Shown: in pieces, positions 16,311 to 23,011 of the stretch
Numbering within the stretch: the first letter of the stretch is position 1
How the letters are laid out: every line of letters starts with the position of its first letter
Origin: an uncultured Porphyromonadaceae bacterium
Lineage (GTDB): Bacteria; Bacteroidota; Bacteroidia; Bacteroidales; Muribaculaceae
Assembly: GCA_900546835.1 (NCBI GenBank)
Contig: UREH01000017.1
Location: 1-23,461, forward strand
Length of the DNA: 23,461 bases
Reading direction: 5' to 3'
Position numbers and translations under genes: made by a program
Notes under the pieces: generated by a model
Databases searched by the model: none
Seen by the model: only the letters and a program-made list of their open reading frames with translations
What the model was told of the DNA's origin: nothing

Positions 16311-16649
16311 AACGTGATTTGAATATGCTTCGGAACAACACTGCCTACGTAGCGGAGCATCGTCCGAGATTAACATTTAATGTGAATCGCTAACCAATTC
16401 GACTTCAAATTAACGCAAAAGTTCAATTCCTTCATATGCTTTCGGGACGACCTTAAACATATTTAGCCAAAGGCCTGCCGAATTAAGTGAAATTGACATA
16501 ACAATGTTAAAATTCCGTTTATCTCCCATAGGATTACCGTAAGGCCGGTCGATAAATCCTCATTAAAATACGCTAAATATAACTCATTAGGTAAACCACA
16601 TATCCCTGCGGTGTGTTTTGCTGATAGAATTAACTTCAAAGCTACAACT
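16311..16649. other. Divergent spacer between the HtrA-type protease and superoxide dismutase genes
   Basis: This 339-bp AT-rich region has no credible ORF and presumably holds both promoters. I find no full TTTG/TAnnTTTG match for either gene. An imperfect direct repeat is present: ATATGCTTCGGAACAAC at 16323-16339 and ATATGCTTTCGGGACGAC at 16434-16451. It could be a regulator site near the protease gene, but this is unproven. Confidence 0.4.
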
Positions 16650-17225
16650 ATGAAATACAACCAGCCTCAACTTCCTTACGCCGCCGACTCACTGGAACCG
16701 GCCATAAGCCGACGCACGGTGGATTTCCATTACGGAAAACATGAGAAAGCCTACATCGACAACCTCAACAACCTTATCGAAGGGACCGAATTTGCCGACC
16801 TGCCGCTCGAAGAGATAATCCACGACGCCAAGGGGCCGCTTTTCAACAACGCCTCTCAGGCCTGGAACCATATATTCTACTTCTTCTCGTTCTCGCCCGA
16901 CGGCGGCGGCGAACCTGAAGGAGAACTGCGCGAGGCCATCGACCGCGATTTCGGATCGTTCGAGAATTTCAAAAAGGAATTCGTCGACGCGGGCGTCAAA
17001 CTGTTTGGCTCGGGCTGGGTATGGCTCAGCCGCGACAACGACGGAAAACTGTTCATAACGCAGGAGGGCAACGCGGGCAACCCCATAACCAAAGGACTCA
17101 CCCCTATTCTGACCTTCGACGTCTGGGAACATGCCTATTACCTCGACTATCAGAACCGGCGTGCCGACGCGCTCAACGCGCTTTGGGACATTATCGACTG
17201 GCCCATTGTAGAAGGCCGCTACTGA
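16650..17225 (+). CDS. sodB: Superoxide dismutase, Fe-type or cambialistic Fe/Mn
   Basis: 191 aa from the ATG at 16650 (MKYNQPQLPYAADSLEP), the normal family start. An upstream in-frame ATG at 16611 adds 13 atypical residues. Metal ligands by alignment to E. coli FeSOD: H27, H74, D157 and H161 (DVWEHAYYLDYQNR). The second-sphere Gln in ASQAWNH (Q70) and the NAGNP segment resemble Fe-type and the cambialistic Bacteroides and Porphyromonas enzymes. It converts superoxide to peroxide and oxygen in the cytoplasm, helping an anaerobe survive oxygen exposure. A strong terminator follows at 17313. Metal preference is an inference from these residues. Confidence 0.95.
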   Translation: MKYNQPQLPYAADSLEPAISRRTVDFHYGKHEKAYIDNLNNLIEGTEFADLPLEEIIHDAKGPLFNNASQAWNHIFYFFSFSPDGGGEPEGELREAIDRDFGSFENFKKEFVDAGVKLFGSGWVWLSRDNDGKLFITQEGNAGNPITKGLTPILTFDVWEHAYYLDYQNRRADALNALWDIIDWPIVEGRY

Positions 17226-17312
17226 CCCGACGGCACTCGTGCCGCCATATACATAAAAAATAACCCATACACACAAGAGCACTTAATTGTAAGCATAATG
17301 TGATGAATGGAG

Positions 17313-17347
17313 AGAACGGCACCTGTGAAGGCCCCGTTCTTTTTTTT
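17313..17347 (+). terminator. Intrinsic terminator of sodB
   Basis: AGAACGG (17313-17319) pairs with CCGTTCT (17334-17340). An inner CC/GG pair further closes the loop, and the next seven bases, 17341-17347, are all T. It lies about 90 nt after the sodB stop. Confidence 0.85.
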
Positions 17348-17363
17348 GCACCCTACTATAAAA

Positions 17364-17395
17364 ATTGGAAATTAAGGCGAAAAGTGTTAACTTTG
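17364..17395 (+). promoter_or_regulatory. Promoter for rplY
   Basis: ATTG at 17364-17367, a 20-nt spacer and TAACTTTG at 17388-17395 fit the Bacteroidetes promoter pattern. The leader to the ATG at 17488 is about 88 nt and contains a small CCCA/TGGG hairpin, which could allow ribosomal protein feedback. No known leader motif is recognised. Confidence 0.7.
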
Positions 17396-17487
17396 CGGTC
17401 GCTTAGGGGAAAAGCATCCTCAGGCAAACCCAGTGTGATGGGAAATTAACAGTTTAATTTTGAGTAACACAGTTATTTAACCGCAAC

Positions 17488-18144
17488 ATGAAAACTTACC
17501 AACTTACAGCCGAGCCCCGCGTAGAACTGGGCAAGAAAGCCGCAAAGACCCTCCGCAACGAAGGCAAAATTCCCGTGGTTCTCAACGGCGGCGAGCCTTT
17601 CGAGCTCCCCTACAAAGGCACACTTCAGCCCGGCGAAAAAATCGTTGAAATCGAAAACGGCCGCGGCATCGTAACCACCGACCTCACCGTAACCAACGAA
17701 GCCGTACGCAAACTCATCTATACCCCCGACATCTTCGCAATTGAGCTCGCCTACAACGGCGGCAAGAAGATGGCCGTGCTCCGCGAGGTGCAGTTCCACC
17801 CTGTAAAGGACAATATCCTCCACATCGACCTTCTCGAAGTCACCGACAAGAAGCCCGTGGTTATGTCCGTGCCCGTGAAGATCGAAGGCCACGCCGAAGG
17901 CGTTAAAGCCGGCGGTAAGCTCACCCTCTCGATGAAGAAACTGAAAGTCAAGGCTCTCTATACCGACGTTCCCGAGCGTCTGGTCATCAACGTAGACCAC
18001 CTCGGCCTGGGCAAGACCCTTCAGGTTGGCGAACTCCACTTCGAAGGTCTGGAACTCGTATCGCCCAAGGAAGCCGTTGTCTGCGCCGTTCAGCTCACTC
18101 GCGCCGCCCGCGGTGCCGCAGCAGCTGCCGCCGCCGGAAAATAA
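17488..18144 (+). CDS. rplY: 50S ribosomal protein bL25 (Ctc type)
   Basis: 218 aa. The N-terminal 5S rRNA-binding domain (about 1-95, MKTYQLTAEPRVELGKKA) is followed by the beta-rich TL5/Ctc C-terminal domain (about 96-190, DNILHIDLLEV, VPVKIEGHAEGVKAGG), so this is the long general-stress form rather than the short E. coli L25. The last 20 residues are Ala-rich (RAARGAAAAAAAGK), probably disordered. The protein binds 5S rRNA in the large subunit. A consensus promoter lies about 90 nt upstream. The tRNA hydrolase gene pth follows by 59 nt, a common bacterial pairing of translation genes. Confidence 0.95.
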   Translation: MKTYQLTAEPRVELGKKAAKTLRNEGKIPVVLNGGEPFELPYKGTLQPGEKIVEIENGRGIVTTDLTVTNEAVRKLIYTPDIFAIELAYNGGKKMAVLREVQFHPVKDNILHIDLLEVTDKKPVVMSVPVKIEGHAEGVKAGGKLTLSMKKLKVKALYTDVPERLVINVDHLGLGKTLQVGELHFEGLELVSPKEAVVCAVQLTRAARGAAAAAAAGK

Positions 18145-18203
18145 AGAGATGCGGGCAGCCTGCCCCCAACTCATTTCCTACGTAATGAAATCAGTTTTAT
18201 AGG

Positions 18204-18767
18204 ATGAAATATCTTATAGTGGGTCTCGGAAATATCGGACAGGAATATCAGGGTACCCGCCATAACATAGGATTCAGAATATTGGATGCCTTTGCCGAGG
18301 CATCCAATATTTCTTTTTCCACCGAGCGCTATGGCGACGTGGGGCGCGGAAGAGTGAAAAACAAGCAAGTCGTACTGCTTAAACCGTCGACCTACATGAA
18401 CCTCAGCGGTAATGCCGTGCGCTACTGGCTGACAAAGGAGAATATTCCCATTGAAAATCTGCTGGTGCTGGTCGACGACATCGCCCTCCCTTTCGGAGCA
18501 ATCCGCATCAAACCGAAAGGAAGCGACGCCGGCCATAACGGGCTGAAAAATATCGCCGCTATGCTCGGAAGCGATGCATATCCGCGTCTGAGATTCGGTA
18601 TCGGCAACGATTTTCCACGCGGATGCCAGATTGACTACGTGCTCGGGCAGTTTACGCTCGACGAGCGTCAGCGGTTGCCGCAGCGCACCGAGATTGCCGT
18701 CGACGCCATAAAAACCTTCGTTCTGGCGGGCCTGCAGACGGCGATGTGCGATTTCAACAACAAATGA
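18204..18767 (+). CDS. pth: Peptidyl-tRNA hydrolase
   Basis: 187 aa, typical family length. It releases tRNA from peptidyl-tRNAs that drop off ribosomes. Active-site residues by comparison with the E. coli enzyme: N10 (GLGNIG), H20 (GTRHNIGF), Asn in YMNLSG, and the Asp pair at D91-D92 in LVDDIAL. The [11 protein letters not shown] segment contains the second conserved Asn. The coding sequence contains a 13-bp perfect inverted repeat followed by a T-rich stretch about 75 nt after the start (see 18278). The stop overlaps the next gene's ATG (ATGA at 18764-18767), so translation of the S4 protein is probably coupled. It lies in a translation gene cluster after rplY. Confidence 0.97.
   Translation: MKYLIVGLGNIGQEYQGTRHNIGFRILDAFAEASNISFSTERYGDVGRGRVKNKQVVLLKPSTYMNLSGNAVRYWLTKENIPIENLLVLVDDIALPFGAIRIKPKGSDAGHNGLKNIAAMLGSDAYPRLRFGIGNDFPRGCQIDYVLGQFTLDERQRLPQRTEIAVDAIKTFVLAGLQTAMCDFNNK
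18278..18320 (+). promoter_or_regulatory. Terminator-like hairpin inside the pth coding sequence
   Basis: AATATTGGATGCC (18278-18290) and GGCATCCAATATT (18299-18311) are perfectly complementary around the 8-nt loop TTTGCCGA. TCTTTTTCC follows. A stem this long with a T-rich tail has the form of an intrinsic terminator, but it lies within codons of a conserved gene. It could lower pth expression relative to rplY or make a short transcript. Function is inferred only. Confidence 0.5.
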
Positions 18768-19237
18768 AAACCGAAGTAAGAATCGACAAATGGATATGGG
18801 CGATGCGCATCTTCAAGACGCGCACCGTGGCGACCGACAGCTGCAAAAAGGGGCGGGTGATGCTTCGCACCCCTGGAGGCGATGTCGCGGCCAAGCCATC
18901 AAGAATGATTAAAGTGGGCGACGTGGTACTGGTGCGCAAACCGCCCGTGACCTATTTCTTCCGCGTCAAGGCGCTGACCGAAAACCGGCTGGGCGCACGG
19001 CTCGTGCCTGAATATATGGAAAATATAACGCCAAAAGAACAATACGACCTGCTTGACGTAATCCGCATAAGCGGTTTCATCGACCGCAGGAAAGGCCTCG
19101 GACGACCCACCAAACGCGAAGGCCGCGACCTGGCGGCGTTCACCGACCAGATCTACATGGACGCCTCAGTCGACGACTTCGACGATGATCCCGACAACAA
19201 CGATTTCGACTTCGACGAGAGCGACTTCAACGACTAA
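18764..19237 (+). CDS. S4-domain RNA-binding protein (Hsp15-like)
   Basis: 157 aa from the ATG at 18764, chosen because it overlaps the pth stop as ATGA and starts the S4 domain correctly ([21 protein letters not shown]). An upstream in-frame ATG at 18746 would add six residues. The S4 fold spans about residues 6-70, with [14 protein letters not shown] as its second half. E. coli Hsp15 binds stalled 50S subunits carrying nascent chains, and a similar ribosome rescue role would fit the pth neighbourhood. A basic segment ([17 protein letters not shown]) resembles the Hsp15 C-terminal extension. The last 25 residues are very acidic ([21 protein letters not shown]), a likely disordered tail. Confidence 0.88.
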   Translation: MKTEVRIDKWIWAMRIFKTRTVATDSCKKGRVMLRTPGGDVAAKPSRMIKVGDVVLVRKPPVTYFFRVKALTENRLGARLVPEYMENITPKEQYDLLDVIRISGFIDRRKGLGRPTKREGRDLAAFTDQIYMDASVDDFDDDPDNNDFDFDESDFND

Positions 19238-19252
19238 GCGGCCGCGCCGCTT
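19236..19252 (+). other. Small hairpin at the end of the S4-protein gene
   Basis: AAGCGGC, CGC, GCCGCTT form a perfect 7-bp stem that overlaps the stop codon. No T-run follows (ACCAAATACC), so it is not a standard intrinsic terminator. It may stabilise the 3' end. Confidence 0.35.
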
Positions 19253-19274
19253 ACCAAATACCATTATAACAACA

Positions 19275-19460
19275 GAGGGCGTGTCATAATAGCCCATCTG
19301 GGGCGTCGCCTGAGGGGTTCGGGTTCGGTCATTGACCTTAGTCAACTCCCTTCGCCCTCACCCTCAAGCTCCTACCATCTGGACCATTCTTACAGCGCCC
19401 TCACCATCCGGGTGAAAAATAGGGCGATGTGTCAAATTATGGAGTTTTGACACACCGCCT
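19275..19460. mobile_element. Possible degenerate MITE or insertion sequence remnant
   Basis: The spacer between the S4-protein and aquaporin genes begins with AGGGCGTGTCATAATAG (from 19275) and ends with the inverted match TTTTGACACACCGCC (19445-19459), a GTGTCA-centred pair reminiscent of IS ends in Bacteroidetes. Inside are a TTGAC/GTCAA hairpin and repeated CGCCCTCACC and CCATCTGG words. Composition is GC-rich, unlike the other spacers. No transposase fragment and no target duplication were found, so this is tentative. Confidence 0.35.
19411..19459 (-). terminator. Intrinsic terminator of the aquaporin gene
   Basis: On the minus strand, GGCG-G-TGTGTCAAA pairs with TTTGACACA-T-CGCC (13 bp with one mismatch, 8-nt loop, 19423-19459) and is followed by CTATTTTTC. 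It begins about 27 nt after the aquaporin stop codon. Confidence 0.8.
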
Positions 19461-19485
19461 GCATATAAGATAAGATTTAGAGGAA

Positions 19486-20184
19486 TCAGCCTTCGATGGC
19501 GTTGTTGTTCAGGTAGCCGCTGACAGCTTTCCAGCAGAGAGCCGCAATGAGAGCTCCCACGAGGGGACCTACAACCATAATCCAGAAATCAGGCCACGCT
19601 TCAGGACACCACAATGCCGGACCGAAACTGCGTGCGGGATTGACCGAGCAATTGTCGACGGGAATACCTACAATATTGACAAGACCGAGCGCAAGACCGA
19701 TTGCCACACCGGCAAGATTGCCGAACCCTTTCTTGGAATCGGTGGCTCCGAGAACCACAAGAACAAAGAAGAAGGTAAACAGACACTCGACTACGAGAGC
19801 CATACCGGCATTGGCACCGGGCTGGAGAACGTTGGTGGCCAGATTGCAGTCGCCCGTGATTCCGCCGAACTCAAATCCGGGAGCCATATCGACCATCCAG
19901 AAAAGGAAACCGGCACCGATGGCTGCGCCTATCAGTTGCGAAACCACATATCCACAGAATTCGCCGAACTTCATACGTCCACTCAGCCACATGGCAAACG
20001 AAACAGCCGGATTGACATGGCAGCCGGAAATATTGCCGATGCAATACACCAGGCACAGCAGAACCAGACCGAAACAGAGGCCGATACCGAGCACCCCGAT
20101 TTTTGGACCAGCCAATACGGCACTTCCGCAGGCAAGGAGCACCAGAAACATCGTTCCGATACACTCCGCGAGATATTTTCTCAT
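19486..20184 (-). CDS. aqpZ: Aquaporin (AqpZ-like MIP family channel)
   Basis: 232 aa, about the length of E. coli AqpZ (231), with six membrane helices and two NPA half-helices (N58-P-A and N182-P-A-R185). It mediates water flux across the inner membrane. The sequence aligns with AqpZ almost without gaps around the pore. Selectivity-filter positions are F38, N170, C179 and R185. E. coli has Phe, His174, Thr183 and Arg189, so the pore His is Asn and the Thr is Cys. That may alter what passes, and the water-specific label is therefore an inference. The gene stands alone, with a strong terminator downstream. A 258-bp mobile element sits 16 nt upstream of its start codon and carries promoter matches facing this gene. 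Confidence 0.93.
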   Translation of the reverse strand: MRKYLAECIGTMFLVLLACGSAVLAGPKIGVLGIGLCFGLVLLCLVYCIGNISGCHVNPAVSFAMWLSGRMKFGEFCGYVVSQLIGAAIGAGFLFWMVDMAPGFEFGGITGDCNLATNVLQPGANAGMALVVECLFTFFFVLVVLGATDSKKGFGNLAGVAIGLALGLVNIVGIPVDNCSVNPARSFGPALWCPEAWPDFWIMVVGPLVGALIAALCWKAVSGYLNNNAIEG

Positions 20185-20200
20185 AATCTCAATGTTTTAA

Positions 20201-20209
20201 ATAACGTTA
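20201..20209. repeat. Target-site duplication, left copy
   Basis: ATAACGTTA, identical to 20468-20476, flanks the inverted ends of the 258-bp element. It begins 16 nt beyond the aquaporin start codon. Confidence 0.75.
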
Positions 20210-20467
20210 CACTACTGTCCACTAAAAATGGGACGTGGTTAAAAATTAAATAAATTCAGTTCACCTGAACCATAGAGACCCTTGAAATTATGCTTGATAT
20301 TCAATAAGTTGCAGAATAAAGGGATTTCTTTGACTGAGAAAATTTCTCAAACAGTCTGATACAGACCGCAAAGATAAAATCAAATCGTTGCGTGCCAAAT
20401 TTACTTACAACAAATTGAATATCAACAATTTCAAAGTCCTCATATGATTTTTTAGTGGACACTAATG
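20210..20467. mobile_element. MITE-like non-autonomous transposable element, 258 bp
   Basis: The ends are inverted repeats: left CACTACTGTCCACTAAAAA and right (reverse complement) CATTAGTGTCCACTAAAAA agree at 17 of 19 positions. The element is flanked by a perfect 9-bp direct repeat. A second internal inverted pair is TTGATATTCAAT (20294-20305) and ATTGAATATCAA (20414-20425). It is AT-rich and encodes no protein, so movement would need a transposase supplied by a related insertion sequence. The GTCCACTAAAAA-type ends resemble some Bacteroidetes insertion sequences, but the family is not assigned. It lies between the divergent aquaporin and glycosylase genes. Confidence 0.8.
20369..20403 (-). 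promoter_or_regulatory. Promoter matches inside the element, facing the aquaporin gene
   Basis: On the minus strand TTTG (20399-20396), a 19-nt spacer and TATCTTTG (20376-20369) match the Bacteroidetes promoter. An overlapping alternative is TAAATTTG (20403-20396), with GTTG 19 nt upstream. Transcripts would begin near 20362 or 20390 and enter aqpZ with a leader of about 180-205 nt. Confidence 0.55.
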
Positions 20468-20476
20468 ATAACGTTA
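20468..20476. repeat. Target-site duplication, right copy
   Basis: ATAACGTTA, identical to the left copy at 20201-20209 and directly adjoining the right inverted end of the element. Confidence 0.75.
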
Positions 20477-20483
20477 TAATAAT

Positions 20484-20503
20484 AAGTAACTGTTCAAAAC
20501 GAT
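20484..20503 (-). repeat. Dispersed repeat (core GAACNGTTACTT), copy 4
   Basis: Minus strand ATCGTTTTGAACAGTTACTT. It lies just outside the mobile element, in the spacer upstream of the glycosylase gene, in the same orientation as copies 1 and 2. Confidence 0.45.
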
Positions 20504-20509
20504 TTTATA

Positions 20510-20547
20510 ACGTCACGGTCCAATCATCGAATAATTGGTGGTGACGT
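20510..20547. promoter_or_regulatory. Two-tier inverted repeat upstream of the glycosylase gene
   Basis: ACGTCAC (20510-20516) pairs with GTGACGT (20541-20547), and the inner CCAAT (20520-20524) pairs with ATTGG (20534-20538). There is no T-run. Downstream, CAAACGTT occurs twice (20595-20602 and 20612-20619), 17 bp apart. These may be operator sites for the glycosylase gene; the regulator is unknown. Confidence 0.35.
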
Positions 20548-20667
20548 GAGCCGGAATCACGACTGCAATCCAGGTTTCAGATTCAAGTATCAAACAAACG
20601 TTCGCTCGAATCAAACGTTATATAAAATATAAGACACCCACAAATAAGAAAAGTTTAAAAACTTATA

Positions 20668-20675
20668 TAAATTTG
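20668..20675 (+). promoter_or_regulatory. Candidate -7 element for the glycosylase gene
   Basis: TAAATTTG matches TAnnTTTG and lies 24 nt before the ATG at 20700, giving a short leader. No good -33 TTTG is present at the expected spacing. Confidence 0.45.
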
Positions 20676-20699
20676 TAAATAAATTTCATTTTGCCACAT

Positions 20700-21299
20700 A
20701 TGTCAGACCACCAGCACATGCCGATAGAGCAGCATCCGTGGGCTCCCTACATTCCGCAGGATGCACGCATTCTCATAATGGGGACTTTCCCGCCCCAGCC
20801 CCACCGGTGGAGCATGAATTTCTACTATCCCAACCGGACCAATGATTTCTGGAGAGTAATGGGTCTTCTATTCTACGGCAATCCGTCGGCACTCTATGTC
20901 GAGGGCACGAAAGATTTCGACCTCAACGAAATAAAAGTGCTGCTCAACCGGGAAGGAATCGCACTGAATGACTCCTGCCATAAAATCCGGCGACTTCGCG
21001 GCAACGCATCCGATAAATTTCTGGAAGTAGTGGAACCGGTCGATCTTAACGCGTTGCTCCGGGCAATGCCCGGACTGACAGACATTGCCACCACCGGCGA
21101 AAAAGCCGCCGGAGTGATAGCGACGCTTACCGGAACCGCAGCTCCCGGTGTAGGAGAATACACCGAGTTCGACTATGGACCGGATAAACGCCGTCTGCGC
21201 CATTGGCGCATGCCGTCGACATCGCGAGCCTATCCCCTTCCGCTCGAGCAGAAAGCCGTCGTCTACGCCCGGCTGCTCAAGCCGCGTGAGGCCAACTGA
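20700..21299 (+). CDS. Uracil-DNA glycosylase superfamily protein
   Basis: 199 aa from the ATG at 20700. An in-frame TTG nine bases earlier is less likely. The fold signature of the uracil-DNA glycosylase superfamily is visible: ILIMGTFPPQP near residue 25 (active-site loop type GxxPxx), a central NDFWRVMG segment, ATTGEKAAG, and MPSTSRAYP near the C-terminus in the position of the DNA-intercalation loop (SPS or HPS type). Such enzymes excise uracil or related damaged bases to start base excision repair. This looks like the MUG/TDG-like branch rather than classical Ung, and the exact substrate cannot be read. It appears to be a single gene. Confidence 0.78.
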   Translation: MSDHQHMPIEQHPWAPYIPQDARILIMGTFPPQPHRWSMNFYYPNRTNDFWRVMGLLFYGNPSALYVEGTKDFDLNEIKVLLNREGIALNDSCHKIRRLRGNASDKFLEVVEPVDLNALLRAMPGLTDIATTGEKAAGVIATLTGTAAPGVGEYTEFDYGPDKRRLRHWRMPSTSRAYPLPLEQKAVVYARLLKPREAN

Positions 21300-21371
21300 T
21301 TCCGCAATTCATACAACGATGCCGGCCGATATATTAAATCGCAGGAAAACGGCATTTTCGCGAAATTTGCT

Positions 21372-21379
21372 TAACTTTG
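21372..21379 (+). promoter_or_regulatory. Candidate -7 element for the DedA gene
   Basis: TAACTTTG matches TAnnTTTG. Transcription would start near 21385, about 70 nt before the ATG at 21455. That rules against an in-frame ATG at 21377, which lies within the element. Confidence 0.55.
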
Positions 21380-21435
21380 TCGCACCATATCAGGCCGCCC
21401 GTCAGAGAGCGGCCGCAACACAGACCCTCTAAGCA

Positions 21436-21456
21436 AAATTTTGAACCGTTACTTAT
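21436..21456 (+). repeat. Dispersed repeat (core GAACNGTTACTT), copy 5, touching the DedA start codon
   Basis: AATTTTGAACCGTTACTTAT shares the GAACNGTTACTT core with copies 1-4 and runs into the ATG at 21455. The position suggests a leader or translation-linked function, or simply insertion tolerance between genes. Confidence 0.45.
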
Positions 21457-22123
21457 GACCGACCTCCTCATAACGCTGGCGATATCCGACTATTTCAGCG
21501 CAAAATTTCTTCTGGAATTCTTCATCGAGAACGCGAGCTACATGCTCGTATTCTGGTTTATGGTAATCGAAAGTTCATTTCTCCCCTTCCCGTCGGAAGT
21601 GGTGGTACCACCGGCCGCCTATCTGGCCGTAACGCGCGGCGACATGAATATATTCGCTATCGTTGTAGTGGCAACTGCCGGAGCCGTTGTCGGCGCTCTG
21701 ATAAACTACGGGCTGTCGGTTTGGCTCGGACGCCCCATAGTATATGCTTTTGCCAACAGCCGCCTGGGGCATGCCTGCCTGATCGACCAAACCAAGGTTG
21801 AGAACGCCGAACGCTATTTCTACCGCCACGGAGCCGTCTCGACCTTTATCGGCCGACTGATTCCAGCCGTGCGTCAGCTCATCTCGATTCCCGCAGGCCT
21901 GTCGAGGATGAATCTCGGAGTATTTGTGACATTCACCGCTCTTGGAGCAGGCGTATGGAACGCCATTCTGGCCGCGCTGGGCTATTGGCTCGGTAAAACC
22001 GTTCCGCTGAGCACCCTCTGGGAGAATGTCGAAAAATACAACCACTATCTCACATTGGGAGGATTCGCGCTTCTGATTCTCTGTCTGGCCTACATCTGCT
22101 GGCAGGCCATGAGAAAGCGCTAA
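21455..22123 (+). CDS. DedA family membrane protein
   Basis: 222 aa from the ATG at 21455, which gives a normal DedA N-terminus downstream of the predicted promoter. Family hallmarks: ESSFLPFPSEVVVPPAAYLA near residue 40 (acidic residue in the first re-entrant loop) and FIGRLIPAVRQLISIPAGLSRMNL near residue 130 (conserved Gly, Arg and Pro). Several hydrophobic helices follow, ending with a basic tail (MRKR). DedA proteins are inner-membrane transporters; some members recycle undecaprenyl phosphate or flip phospholipids, depending on the proton gradient. Which substrate this one uses is not evident. Neighbouring genes give no clue. Confidence 0.92.
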   Translation: MTDLLITLAISDYFSAKFLLEFFIENASYMLVFWFMVIESSFLPFPSEVVVPPAAYLAVTRGDMNIFAIVVVATAGAVVGALINYGLSVWLGRPIVYAFANSRLGHACLIDQTKVENAERYFYRHGAVSTFIGRLIPAVRQLISIPAGLSRMNLGVFVTFTALGAGVWNAILAALGYWLGKTVPLSTLWENVEKYNHYLTLGGFALLILCLAYICWQAMRKR

Positions 22124-22182
22124 TATGCCATCAGCAAAAACCTATCCCCCACTTAATCTGAACCATCAAAGAAAAATACCCC

Positions 22183-22827
22183 ATGCTCGTATCCCCCTCA
22201 ATTCTTGCCGCGGACTTTCTCAATCTAGGCCGCGACATCGAGATGCTAAACACAAGTGATGCCGATATGATCCACTGCGACGTGATGGACGGCGTGTTCG
22301 TGCCCAATATATCATTCGGATTCCCGGTAATAGCGCAGGTGGGGAAAATGGCCCGAAAACCGCTCGACGTACATCTGATGATTGTAGAACCGCAAAACTA
22401 TATCGGAGCCGTGCGCGACGCCGGAGCGGCGATAATGAACGTGCATCAGGAAGCGTGTATCCACCTTGACCGCACCATCCAGGCCATCAGGCAAGCCGGG
22501 ATGAAAGCGGCAGTGACACTCAATCCGTCGACCCCAGTAGGAATGCTTGAGGACGTAATCGGCGATGTGGATATGGTACTGCTCATGTCGGTGAATCCCG
22601 GATTCGGCGGACAGAAATTCATCGGCAATACCATAGAAAAAATCAAACGCCTGCGGGTTCTTATCTCAGCGACCGGCTCCAAAGCCCTGATTGAGGTGGA
22701 CGGCGGCGTCAATCCCGAGACGGCGCCACAGCTTGCGCTTGCCGGGGCCGACATTCTCGTAGCCGGCAGTTATGTCTTCAAATCGCCGGATCCGCATGCG
22801 GCAATCCGCCACCTCAAATCGCTCTGA
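22183..22827 (+). CDS. rpe: Ribulose-phosphate 3-epimerase
   Basis: 214 aa, a TIM barrel. It interconverts ribulose 5-phosphate and xylulose 5-phosphate in the pentose phosphate pathway. Metal ligands by family comparison: H31 and D33 (MIHCDVMDG), H64 (LDVHLMI) and D173 (LIEVDGGV). The phosphate-binding loop GGV and the later VAGSYVF strand are intact, as is SVNPGFGGQ near residue 140. It starts 59 nt after the DedA gene on the same strand. A 6-bp hairpin follows the stop codon without a T-run, so termination there is uncertain. Confidence 0.97.
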   Translation: MLVSPSILAADFLNLGRDIEMLNTSDADMIHCDVMDGVFVPNISFGFPVIAQVGKMARKPLDVHLMIVEPQNYIGAVRDAGAAIMNVHQEACIHLDRTIQAIRQAGMKAAVTLNPSTPVGMLEDVIGDVDMVLLMSVNPGFGGQKFIGNTIEKIKRLRVLISATGSKALIEVDGGVNPETAPQLALAGADILVAGSYVFKSPDPHAAIRHLKSL

Positions 22828-22904
22828 CACCTTACCTGTTTTTGAATAACAGGGCCTGTAGGGCATATAGCGTTAGCCATGATGCAACAGCATTCAGAAA
22901 AAAG

Positions 22905-22936
22905 ATTGTATAATCCAAAATAAATTCTTAAATTTG
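22905..22936 (+). promoter_or_regulatory. Promoter for rpsP
   Basis: ATTG at 22905-22908, a 20-nt spacer and TAAATTTG at 22929-22936 fit the Bacteroidetes consensus. The leader to the ATG at 23012 is about 70 nt. Confidence 0.7.
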
Positions 22937-22952
22937 CACCCGCTCAGGCAGA

Positions 22953-22964
22953 GGGATGCATCCC
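22953..22964 (+). promoter_or_regulatory. Palindrome in the rpsP leader
   Basis: GGGATGCATCCC is a perfect 12-bp palindrome within the predicted leader, flanked by GGC and GCC that could extend a hairpin. Ribosomal protein leaders are often autoregulated, but no known motif is recognised here. Confidence 0.35.
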
Positions 22965-23011
22965 CCGCCACAGCAAAACCATACAAAACCACTTAATTTA
23001 TCTAATTTTAG

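Noticed and set aside
16311..16376. Extended start for the protease gene at 16376
   Set aside because: It would place 22 polar residues ahead of a clear signal peptide. The ATG at 16310 fits secretion.
19547..20200. Plus-strand open frame of 217 codons opposite aqpZ
   Set aside because: Antisense shadow of a well-aligned aquaporin; no recognisable domain.
22835..22853. CCTGTT/AACAGG hairpin after rpe as a terminator
   Set aside because: The 6-bp stem is not followed by a T-run (GCCTGTAGGG follows).
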